Origin: Amycolatopsis sp. NBC_01488
GTDB lineage: Bacteria; Actinomycetota; Actinomycetes; Mycobacteriales; Pseudonocardiaceae
Direction of reading: 5' to 3'
Assembly (NCBI RefSeq): GCF_036227105.1
Contig: NZ_CP109434.1
Coordinates: 6,296,501-6,360,500, forward strand
DNA: 64,000 bases
The position numbers and the translations under genes were made by a program. This document shows, piece by piece, positions 26,213-33,080 of this stretch (positions are counted from its first letter, which is position 1; each line of letters begins with the position of its first letter). Under the pieces are notes generated by a model. It worked only from the letters and a program-made list of their open reading frames with translations, was not told the DNA's origin and did no database searches.

Positions 26213-27196
26213 ATGCTGCGAATCATCAACGGCGAGGCCGTCCGGTCGCTCTACTCGATCGAGGACGCCATCCCGGCCATGGAACAAGCCATGGTGTCCT
26301 TCAGCGACGGCTCGGCGTACCAGCACCCGCGGATCACCGTGGAGCCGCCGGGCGCCGACGGCGAACGCGGCATGGTGCTGCTGATGCCCGCCGCCGCGTC
26401 GGGCTCGCTCGGCCTCAAGCTGCTCAGCATGTTCCCGCGCGCGGCGGAGAAGGGACTGGCCAGTGTCCAGGGCCTGATCGTCCTGGTCGACGCGGTCCAC
26501 GGCGAGCCGCTCGCGGTGCTGGACGGCGTGTCCGTCACCGAGATCCGCACCGCCGCGGTGACCGCGCTGGCCACCGACCGGCTGGCCCGCCCGGACGCGG
26601 CGAACCTGGGCATCATCGGCGCGGGCGTCCAGGCCAGGGGCCACCTGCGGGGACTGGCGGGGCTGCGGCCGTGGAAGTCGATCCGGCTGTTCTCCCGTAC
26701 CCGCGACCGCGCCGAGGACCTCGTCCGCTGGGCCGCCGAGGAAGGCGTCGACGGGATCGAGATCGCGTCCTCGCCCACCGAGGCACTCCGCGACGCCGAC
26801 GTCGTCTGCACCGTGACGTCGGCCTGCTCGCCGGTGCTCGCCGACTCCGATGTGGCCGCCGAAGGCGTGCACGTCAACGCGATCGGCGCGTTCGGCCCGC
26901 GCTGCCGGGAACTGCCGCCCGAGCTGGTGGCCCGCGCGCGGATCTTCGTCGACAGCAGGCAGTCCGCGCTCACCGAGGCGGGCGACCTGATGCTGCCGCT
27001 GGCCGACGGGGTGATCACCGAGGACGCGATCGTCGCCGAACTGGGCGAGCTGCTGGCCGGGGCACCGGGCCGGGTGGGCGACGAGCTGACCGTGTTCGAG
27101 TCACTCGGGCTGCCCATCCAGGACACCCTCGCCTGCGACGCGATCTACCGCCGGGCGGTCGAGGCGGGCGCAGGCGTGGAGATCAGCTTCCCGTGA
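26213..27196 (+). CDS. Ornithine cyclodeaminase / mu-crystallin family enzyme
   Basis: A 327-aa NAD(P)-binding protein. Residues GIIGAGVQARGHL form the Rossmann motif, preceded by VTEIRTAAVTALATD, which contains the family's substrate-arginine region. The family includes ornithine cyclodeaminase (ornithine to proline), SbnB (a 2,3-diaminopropionate step), ketimine reductases and alanine dehydrogenases. It sits just after the MSOX-like oxidase and could reduce or rearrange a cyclic imine made by it, or supply proline. ATG 26213 has GAGAGGAA upstream. The substrate cannot be decided here. Confidence 0.87.
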   Translation: MLRIINGEAVRSLYSIEDAIPAMEQAMVSFSDGSAYQHPRITVEPPGADGERGMVLLMPAAASGSLGLKLLSMFPRAAEKGLASVQGLIVLVDAVHGEPLAVLDGVSVTEIRTAAVTALATDRLARPDAANLGIIGAGVQARGHLRGLAGLRPWKSIRLFSRTRDRAEDLVRWAAEEGVDGIEIASSPTEALRDADVVCTVTSACSPVLADSDVAAEGVHVNAIGAFGPRCRELPPELVARARIFVDSRQSALTEAGDLMLPLADGVITEDAIVAELGELLAGAPGRVGDELTVFESLGLPIQDTLACDAIYRRAVEAGAGVEISFP

Positions 27197-27212
27197 CCGG
27201 AAGGGGTGCGAG

Positions 27213-27968
27213 ATGACGATCCGGGTACTGGCCCGGCCACCGCGCGGAGGACCGGCGCGGCTGCCGTTGCTGTGCGCGCCGTTCGCGGGCGGCGGTGTCA
27301 AGGCGTACGACGTCTGGCACGGCCTGCTGCCGCGCGACATCCTGCCGATGACGCTCCGGCTGCCCGGCCGGGAGGGCCGCTTCGACGAGGACCTGCCCAC
27401 CGACCTGCGCGACCTGGCCCTGGCCGTCGCCGACGAGGTGGCGCCGCACCTGACCGGCCCGTTCGCCGTGTTCGGGCACAGCATGGGCGCGGTGCTGGCG
27501 TACGAGCTGACCCGCGTGCTGCACACCAAGTACGCGATCACGCCGCGCTGCCTGGTGGTGTCGGGCGCGCAGCCGCCGGACACGTTCGCCGCGCACTCGC
27601 ACTACGCCGGGATGGACGACGAAGCGCTCCGCGCGGCCCTGTCGGCGATGGGCGGCAGCCAGCCGGGCGTGCTGGAGGACCCGGAGCTGTGGGCGTTGTT
27701 CGCCCCGATCATCCGGTCCGATCTGCTGCTGTGCCAGACCTACGACCACGTGCCCGGTGATCCGCTGCCGTGCCCGCTGGTGGCGTACGGCTCGAGGGAC
27801 GACCCGGACCTGGACCAGGAGCGGCTGGCCGGGTGGGCGCGGTTCACCACCGGCCCGTTCGAGTCCCGCATGTTCCCCGGGGACCACTTCTACTTCCGAC
27901 ACTGGCCGGAGGCGTTCGCCATGGACCTGATCAACCGGCTGCACCGGCACGCGGGTGCGGACCGGTGA
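27213..27968 (+). CDS. Type II thioesterase (external editing TE)
   Basis: A 251-aa alpha/beta hydrolase. The nucleophile elbow is GHSMG near residue 91, and the protein opens with LLCAPFAGGGVKAYDVW, typical of type II thioesterases; GDHFYF near the C-terminus holds the catalytic histidine. These free enzymes remove stalled or wrong groups from carrier domains. Because the NRPS here lacks a terminal TE, this protein might also release the product, though that would be unusual. It starts 17 bp after the previous gene and overlaps the next by 4 bp (GTGA). Confidence 0.9.
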   Translation: MTIRVLARPPRGGPARLPLLCAPFAGGGVKAYDVWHGLLPRDILPMTLRLPGREGRFDEDLPTDLRDLALAVADEVAPHLTGPFAVFGHSMGAVLAYELTRVLHTKYAITPRCLVVSGAQPPDTFAAHSHYAGMDDEALRAALSAMGGSQPGVLEDPELWALFAPIIRSDLLLCQTYDHVPGDPLPCPLVAYGSRDDPDLDQERLAGWARFTTGPFESRMFPGDHFYFRHWPEAFAMDLINRLHRHAGADR

Positions 27969-28468
27969 CGGCCGCACGCCTGGACGCGGTGGCCACCGCC
28001 GACCGCGTCGCCGGCGCGCTGACCGAAGCCGGCTTCGCACCCTGTTTCGGCACGCCGTGCGGCATCCTCGCGCCGCTCTACGCGGCCCTGCCCGGCCTGC
28101 TCACGGTGGCCAGGGAGGACAACGCGGTCGGCATGGCGGCCGGTGCGGCCCTGGCCGGGCACGCGCCCGCGGTGCTGATGCAGAACTCCGGCCTCGGCCA
28201 GTCGGTGAACGCGCTGGCCTCCCTGGTCGTGCCCTACCGGATCCCGATGTTGCTGGTGGTGAGCGTCCGCGGGGCCGACGGCGACCCGACCCCGGAGAAC
28301 CAGGTGATGGGACGGCTCACCGAGCCGCTGCTGGCCGGGCTGGGCGTGCCGGCGGAGATCCTCGAGGCCGACGGCGTCGAAGAGCAGGTGGCCCGGTTGT
28401 GGCTGGTCGTCCGCGAACGCCCCGCCGCCCTCCTGGTCCCGCCGACGGCGCTGGGGTGGCGGGCATGA
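27965..28468 (+). CDS. TPP-dependent decarboxylase, alpha (PYR-domain) subunit, phosphonopyruvate/sulfopyruvate decarboxylase-like
   Basis: A 167-aa protein equal to the N-terminal half of phosphonopyruvate or sulfopyruvate decarboxylases. It has FGTPCGILAPLYAAL, then AREDNAVGMAAGAALAG, where the glutamate activates the thiamine ring, and QNSGLGQSVNALASL. It is read in coupled overlap with the thioesterase before it and the beta subunit after it. With that subunit it should decarboxylate a 2-oxoacid to an aldehyde. Phosphonopyruvate is one possible substrate, but no phosphoenolpyruvate mutase gene is in the window. Confidence 0.83.
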   Translation: MTAARLDAVATADRVAGALTEAGFAPCFGTPCGILAPLYAALPGLLTVAREDNAVGMAAGAALAGHAPAVLMQNSGLGQSVNALASLVVPYRIPMLLVVSVRGADGDPTPENQVMGRLTEPLLAGLGVPAEILEADGVEEQVARLWLVVRERPAALLVPPTALGWRA

Positions 28469-29028
28469 ACAAGACCACGGCGATCGCGGCCGTCCTGGCG
28501 GTGACCCCGGGGCGTCCGGTCGTGTTCACCACCGGCTACGCCTGCCGCGTCGCGCGCCACCTGGCCGACCGGCCGGGCCACTTCTACATGACCGGCTCGA
28601 TGGGGCTGGCCTCTTCGATCGGCATCGGGCTCGCGCTCACCACCGGCCGTCCCACGGTCGTGGTCGACGGCGACGGGGCCCTCCTGATGAACCCGGTCGG
28701 TCCGCTGACCGCGGGCACCGTGCCGGGCCTGCCCCTGGTCCACGTGGTCCTCGACGACGCCGCCTACGCCTCCACCGGCGGCCAGGACACCCCCCGCGCC
28801 GACATCCCGGCGCTCGCACGGGCCTGCGGATACTCCCGCGTGACGTCCACTTCGGACGCAACGGACCTGCGCGACGCCGTGGGTGCCGCGCTGACGGCCG
28901 GCCCGGGACCTGCGTTCGTGCACGCGGTGCTGACCGGGCCGGACGACCCGGTGCCGCCGCGGGTGGACGTCGACCTGGGCGGCCACGCCCGGACGTTCCG
29001 CGACTTCGTGACGGGCGGCTGCCGGTGA
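28465..29028 (+). CDS. TPP-dependent decarboxylase, beta (PP-domain) subunit
   Basis: A 187-aa protein equal to the C-terminal half of phosphonopyruvate/sulfopyruvate decarboxylases. FYMTGSMGLASSIGIGLAL leads to the TPP/Mg-binding VDGDGALLMN. It is tightly coupled (ATGA) to the alpha subunit and to the adenylation gene that follows. The split into two short subunits matches archaeal sulfopyruvate decarboxylase (ComD/ComE), while many phosphonate clusters carry one fused chain. The aldehyde product could be handed to the DegT aminotransferase. Confidence 0.83.
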   Translation: MNKTTAIAAVLAVTPGRPVVFTTGYACRVARHLADRPGHFYMTGSMGLASSIGIGLALTTGRPTVVVDGDGALLMNPVGPLTAGTVPGLPLVHVVLDDAAYASTGGQDTPRADIPALARACGYSRVTSTSDATDLRDAVGAALTAGPGPAFVHAVLTGPDDPVPPRVDVDLGGHARTFRDFVTGGCR

Positions 29029-30410
29029 GCGAAACGGTGTGGGACAGGGTCGCGGCGCAGGCCGCGCGAACCCCGGAGGCCGTGGCGGTGGTCCCGTGGA
29101 CGTACGCGGAACTGGTGGACCGCGTCTCGGCGGTGGCGAGCACGATCTCCGGGTACGCCGGTCCCGGGCAGGTCGTGGCCATCGACGTGACCGGCGCGCC
29201 GGCGGGGCTCGTGGCGTTCCTGGCCACCGCCCGCGCCGGCTGCACCGCACTGCCGTTGAGCGCCGAAAGCCCACCGCCGCATCGCGCGCTGATGCTGGAA
29301 GACGCCCGGCCGGCCCTGGTGGTCACCGAGGACGACGGCACCTGCGCGGTGCGCCCGACCGCGTATTTCGGGTTCCCCGCCGGGGACACCCCGCCGAGCG
29401 ACATCGCGTACGTGATGTACACGTCGGGTTCCACCGGCCGGCCCAAGGGCGTGCTCGTCCCGCACGCGGCGCTCGTCCGGCGGCTCGCCGGCCTCGCCCG
29501 GGTGCCGGGGCTGGCCGCGGGGGAGTCGATGCTGGCGATGACGGCGTTGTCGTTCGACATCTCGCTCGCGGAGATCCTGCTCCCGGTGTCGGTGGGCGCC
29601 ACCGTGGTCCCCGCCCCACCCGCGGCCCGCGTCGACCCCGAGGTCTTCGCCGGCGTCGTCGCCTCGACGTGCCCGACGGTCCTGCAGGCGACGCCCAGCT
29701 TCTGGCGGCTGGCACTGGCGTGGGGATGGACCGGGGCCCCGGCCGGCCGGATTTGGTGCGGCGGTGAACCGCTCACCCCGAGCCTGGCGGCGAAGCTGCT
29801 GCCGCGGTGCGCGCAGCTCTGGAACGTCTACGGCCCCACGGAGGCGACGATCTGGGCGACGGCCGCGCACATCACGGACCCGGACGCGGTGTCCCTCGGC
29901 ACGGCCCTGCCCGGAACGGGAGTGCTGCTGCTCGCCGACGACGGCAGCCCGATCACCGAACCCGGCACCCCGGGCCGGCTGGTCCTGTCCGGCGACGGCG
30001 TGGCCGCCGGCTACCTCGACCGCCCCGAACTGACGGCAGCCCGCTTCCCCGGCGGCTGCTACCACACCGGCGACCTGGCCGCGTACCGCGCGGACGGCAC
30101 CCTCGAATACCTCGGGCGCGAGGACAACCAGATCAAGCTCCGCGGCCACCGGATCGAACTCGGCGAGATCGAAGCGGTGGCCGAGAGGTGCCCCGGCATC
30201 ACGGCGGCGGTCGCGGTCCTGAAGAACCCGGACACCACCTCGGCCCACATCGCGTTGTACGTCACCGGCGAGATCACCGCGCGGTCGGTGCGGACGTGGT
30301 TCGCCGATCAGCTGCCGCCGCCCATGCGGCCCACCACGGTCGAGGTGGTGGCGGAGCTGCCGCGGACCTCGGCGGGGAAGGTGGACCGGCAGGCCCTCAC
30401 GTCCCGCTAG
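29025..30410 (+). CDS. Free-standing NRPS adenylation domain
   Basis: A 461-aa single adenylation domain with YTSGSTGRPKG, YGPTEATIW, YHTGDLAAY, a DNQIKLRGHRIE motif and the C-terminal SAGKVDRQAL with the A10 lysine. It has no carrier domain. The specificity residues read by eye are D-I-A-Q-W-G-V-I-W-K, which I cannot assign. It is the last gene of the coupled set. The natural partner is the carrier domain at 1-807, whose own A domain has lost its core; this would parallel trans-acting A domains known in other NRPS systems. GTG 29025 overlaps the previous stop. Confidence 0.92.
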   Translation: MSETVWDRVAAQAARTPEAVAVVPWTYAELVDRVSAVASTISGYAGPGQVVAIDVTGAPAGLVAFLATARAGCTALPLSAESPPPHRALMLEDARPALVVTEDDGTCAVRPTAYFGFPAGDTPPSDIAYVMYTSGSTGRPKGVLVPHAALVRRLAGLARVPGLAAGESMLAMTALSFDISLAEILLPVSVGATVVPAPPAARVDPEVFAGVVASTCPTVLQATPSFWRLALAWGWTGAPAGRIWCGGEPLTPSLAAKLLPRCAQLWNVYGPTEATIWATAAHITDPDAVSLGTALPGTGVLLLADDGSPITEPGTPGRLVLSGDGVAAGYLDRPELTAARFPGGCYHTGDLAAYRADGTLEYLGREDNQIKLRGHRIELGEIEAVAERCPGITAAVAVLKNPDTTSAHIALYVTGEITARSVRTWFADQLPPPMRPTTVEVVAELPRTSAGKVDRQALTSR

Positions 30411-30438
30411 CCAACGGCGCCCAGAGCTGCGCCGCTTG
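30411..30438 (+). terminator. Weak stem-loop after the NRPS operon
   Basis: Just after the stop codon of the free A domain, CGGCGC (30415-30420) can pair with GCGCCG (30429-30434) around an 8-nt loop. There is no U-tract. It is short but well placed to end the long coupled operon. Confidence 0.35.
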
Positions 30439-30800
30439 ATCAGGGTGCGCGACGACCGTCACGCGTGAGACAGCAGTCTGGGCCCGAAGTAGTGGGGGAC
30501 ACGGCGCCGCTCTGGCTTAGCCGCGCGGTCCAGCGCCGTGCAGGAGGGTGTCGATCACGAGGGTGGCCGGCTCGTCCGGGTCCTGAGTGCCCGGCTTGGC
30601 GATGGCTTCGCTCAGCGCCGCCGGGGCCGCGGGTGGTGGCGAGCAGGTTTCGATGATCTGTTCCAGCCCGCCGGGCACGGTAAGAACCTGGGCCGGTCCG
30701 GCGGCTGTGGCGCAAGCAGTGCGCTCGGAGTCTCCGGTACGGATCGGGCCACCGGCCACCCGGGGTGCGCGAGCTGTTCCGGCGCGGCGCGATCGTCGGC
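30439..30800. other. Non-coding stretch with a possible TetR C-terminal remnant
   Basis: This stretch separates the NRPS cluster from the TetR gene. The only suggestive part is an 80-codon minus-strand frame (30517-30759) whose tail, DEPATLVIDTLLHGAGPRG, resembles the end of a TetR-type ligand-binding domain. It has no DNA-binding part and no convincing start, so at most it is a broken gene. Otherwise I see nothing. Confidence 0.35.
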
Positions 30801-31436
30801 TCAGTCCAGTGCGTCGGTGATGAAGGTGAAGGTGAGCTGCTCGAGGTGACGTCGCGTGTCGGCGGGGAGATCGCGTAGCGGCCCTTGGCCGACCAGCACG
30901 GCCAGTCCGTGCACCATCGACCAGATCGGGTATTCGATGCCGTCGCGGCGTCGCTGGTCGAGCACGCCGGCGTCCACGAGTTCGTCGAGCACGATCCGGA
31001 GCTGCCCCAGGGGGGTGCGATCCTGGCCGGTCCTGGTTTCGGGTACGTCGTAGGCGTGCTGCTGTGGCAGGGCGAACGCGATGGCGAACAGTCCCGGGTC
31101 CTGGCGGGCGAACTCCAGGTACGCGGCGCCGATCGCGCCGAGCCGAGCGCCGGCCGCGGTGGGATCGCCGTACTCGCCGGGCACGCGGGCGACGCCCGCG
31201 GCCATCCGGTCGGCGAGCTCGCCCATGGCCGCCGCGCTGACCGCGGCGAGGAGTTCGTCGCGGTCCGCGAAGTGCCGGTACGCGGCGTTGGGGACCACGC
31301 CCACCATCCGGGTCGCTTCGCGCAGCACCACCGCGTCCGGGCCACCGGCGCGGGCCAGTTCAAGGCCCGCCGCGACCAGGCCTTCGCGAACGGCGCCGCG
31401 TGGCCGTCGTTCCCTTGGTGATCCGCTGACCGTCAC
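30801..31436 (-). CDS. TetR-family transcriptional repressor
   Basis: A 211-aa regulator with an N-terminal helix-turn-helix (VLREATRMVGVVPNAAYRHFADRDELL, recognition part GVVPNAAYRHF) and a C-terminal ligand domain of the WHG type (IWSMVHGLAVL). I chose GTG 31436, which would make the mRNA nearly leaderless below a TATGTT element at 31454-31449. The upstream in-frame GTG at 31469 lies inside the operator and is less likely. It is divergent from a carbonic-anhydrase-like gene, with two identical-type operators between them, so it probably represses both directions. The ligand is unknown. Confidence 0.88.
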   Translation of the reverse strand: MTVSGSPRERRPRGAVREGLVAAGLELARAGGPDAVVLREATRMVGVVPNAAYRHFADRDELLAAVSAAAMGELADRMAAGVARVPGEYGDPTAAGARLGAIGAAYLEFARQDPGLFAIAFALPQQHAYDVPETRTGQDRTPLGQLRIVLDELVDAGVLDQRRRDGIEYPIWSMVHGLAVLVGQGPLRDLPADTRRHLEQLTFTFITDALD

Positions 31437-31452
31437 AGGAACAGGATAAACA

Positions 31453-31471
31453 TAGTGGACAGTGTCCACTA
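31453..31471. promoter_or_regulatory. TetR operator copy 1
   Basis: Near-perfect palindrome TAGTGGACAGTGTCCACTA with the core GTGGACAGTGTCCAC at 31455-31469. Its -35-side half holds TGGACA of the rightward promoter. A second copy lies 28 bp away centre to centre. Confidence 0.85.
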
Positions 31472-31484
31472 ACTGCGCTATGGT
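31456..31484 (+). promoter_or_regulatory. Rightward promoter of the carbonic-anhydrase-like gene
   Basis: TGGACA (31456-31461) and TATGGT (31479-31484) are separated by exactly 17 bp, a good sigma-70/HrdB-type match. Both hexamers are embedded in the two operator copies, so repressor binding would block RNA polymerase. Confidence 0.65.
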
Positions 31485-31499
31485 GGACAGCGTCCACTA
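31481..31499. promoter_or_regulatory. TetR operator copy 2
   Basis: Palindrome TGGTGGACAGCGTCCACTA, core GTGGACAGCGTCCAC at 31483-31497, one base different from copy 1 in the core. It covers the -10 region and transcription start of the rightward promoter. Confidence 0.85.
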
Positions 31500-31517
31500 A
31501 CTGACTGGGGAAACACC

Positions 31518-32066
31518 ATGACTGGAATGAACTCCCTGCTGGAGCGCAACGAACGGTTCGCCCAGACCTACCGCGCCACCGGTCTGGGCCTGCCGGCCGC
31601 GCGGACGGTCGTGCTGGCGTGCCTGGACCACCGAGTCGATCCCGCGATCGTCCTCGGACTCGAACTCGGCGACGCCCCCGTCATCCGCAACACCGGCGGA
31701 CGCGTGACGCAGGCCGTCATCGAGGACATCACCTATCTCGCCTTCCTCGCCGAACGGCTGACGGGCGGCGAGGGCGTGGCCGACTCGCTGTTCGAGGTCG
31801 CGATCTTGCACCACACCCAATGTGGAGCCGGCCTTCTCGCCGATCCCGGTTTCCGTCGGCAGGCCGCCGAGGCGACCGGCGTGCCCGAGGCAGCGCTGCA
31901 GGCTCGCGCCGTTGCGGACCCGCGCACCACGGTCGAAACCGACGTCGAACTCCTGCTGGCCGCACCGTCGCTCTCCGCCAAGATCAGCGTCTCCGGGCAC
32001 GTGTACGACATCGCCACCGGCCGCGTCGCCACGACACTGCGGGCCTGCCACCCAGTGAACTCGTGA
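31518..32066 (+). CDS. Beta-carbonic anhydrase-like protein
   Basis: A 182-aa protein with the zinc-site pattern of beta-class carbonic anhydrases: C35-x-D37-x-R39 in ACLDHR, and H99-x-x-C102 in HHTQCG. The Asp-Arg pair is present. It would interconvert CO2 and bicarbonate, although some family members have other roles (for example CS2 or COS hydrolysis). ATG 31518 is preceded by GGGGAAA. It is divergent from the TetR gene under a shared control region and overlaps the 5' side of a membrane-protein gene, which may be co-transcribed. Confidence 0.85.
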   Translation: MTGMNSLLERNERFAQTYRATGLGLPAARTVVLACLDHRVDPAIVLGLELGDAPVIRNTGGRVTQAVIEDITYLAFLAERLTGGEGVADSLFEVAILHHTQCGAGLLADPGFRRQAAEATGVPEAALQARAVADPRTTVETDVELLLAAPSLSAKISVSGHVYDIATGRVATTLRACHPVNS

Positions 32067-32092
32067 TCACGCCTACCACTTTGGAGGACGTC

Positions 32093-32845
32093 GTGTACAA
32101 CCCGCCTGCCTATGTCTGGGCGATCACCATCGGCGGTCCCGCCGCCGTCGCGGCCGTGACCTGCGCCGTGCTGTACAGCGGCGCCAAACGCGCCGGCCTG
32201 GGGACGCGGTCGGCGACGCTGGTCGCCGGGGCCGCGGCCGTCCTGCTCGGTGGCTGGATCACCGCCAGCGCGGTGATCGCGGGTCACGGCTGGTACGAGG
32301 CACAGGCCGGCCGGGTGCCGTGGCTGGCGGTCGCGGCGGCCGGGTGCCTGGCCACACTGCTGGCGCTGAGCCGGATCCCGGTGGTGACGCGCGCGCTGAC
32401 GGCCGAGGGCATGGCCGCCCGCCTTCTGCTGCCGCACTCCTTCCGGGTGGCCGGTGTGTTCTTCCTGCTCTACATGGCCTTCGGTCACCTGCCCGCAGTG
32501 TTCGCCCTGCCCGCGGGGCTGGGCGACATCGCCGCCGGTATCGCCGCGCCACTGGCCGCGCGCAGGCTCGCGCACGGCACCGGCCGCCGCGCCGCCCTGT
32601 GGTTCAACGCGTTCGGCATCACCGATCTGGTCGTCGCCACGACCCTCGGCGCCCTCACCGGATACGGACTTCTCGACGTCACACCCTCGGCTGCCCCGAT
32701 CGGTGAACTCCCGCTCGTGCTGATCCCGACGGCCACCGTGCCGCTGCTGCTGGCCCTGCACATCACGTCCGTGTCGACGCTCGTCCGGGCCACACGCCCA
32801 GCGCCGCTCGCCGACCGGCTCCATTTTGGCGCCACGTCATCCTGA
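32093..32845 (+). CDS. Multi-span membrane protein of unknown function
   Basis: A 250-aa, very hydrophobic protein with about seven membrane helices. I do not recognise the family with certainty. GTG 32093 is chosen because TTGGAGG sits 5 bp upstream; GTG 32063, overlapping the carbonic-anhydrase stop, would add 10 residues. It lies in the same direction as the carbonic-anhydrase-like gene, 26 bp downstream, and is probably under the same TetR control. A transporter or membrane sensor linked to the TetR ligand is possible. Confidence 0.75.
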   Translation: MYNPPAYVWAITIGGPAAVAAVTCAVLYSGAKRAGLGTRSATLVAGAAAVLLGGWITASAVIAGHGWYEAQAGRVPWLAVAAAGCLATLLALSRIPVVTRALTAEGMAARLLLPHSFRVAGVFFLLYMAFGHLPAVFALPAGLGDIAAGIAAPLAARRLAHGTGRRAALWFNAFGITDLVVATTLGALTGYGLLDVTPSAAPIGELPLVLIPTATVPLLLALHITSVSTLVRATRPAPLADRLHFGATSS

Positions 32846-32862
32846 TCCCGCATCGTGCGGGA
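32846..32862 (+). terminator. Stem-loop terminator
   Basis: Directly after the stop codon, TCCCGCA and TGCGGGA form a 7-bp stem with a TCG loop. No U-tract follows, as is common in high-GC actinomycetes. Confidence 0.6.
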
Positions 32863-33080
32863 GTACCAGCCGAGCGCCCGGTTCGCGATCGGCGGCGGAG
32901 ATTTTCCGTTGAAGGTGTTGTTCTGTAAGGGAAATTCGCGCGCGGACGCTGGTGTTCGTCCCGGTGCACCAGGTGGCGGGGTGTTGGGCGTGCGTATGTC
33001 TGCCCGTCACTCAACTACGCCACGGTCGTGTCTTTCGCAGTCTTGGCTCTCGGTGTTTCCCGGACATTGGAGGCTTCGAG

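Noticed and set aside
30440..31363. Long minus-strand open frame across the TetR gene
   Set aside because: It is an out-of-frame shadow of the TetR gene, with low-complexity Arg/Ser/Pro content.
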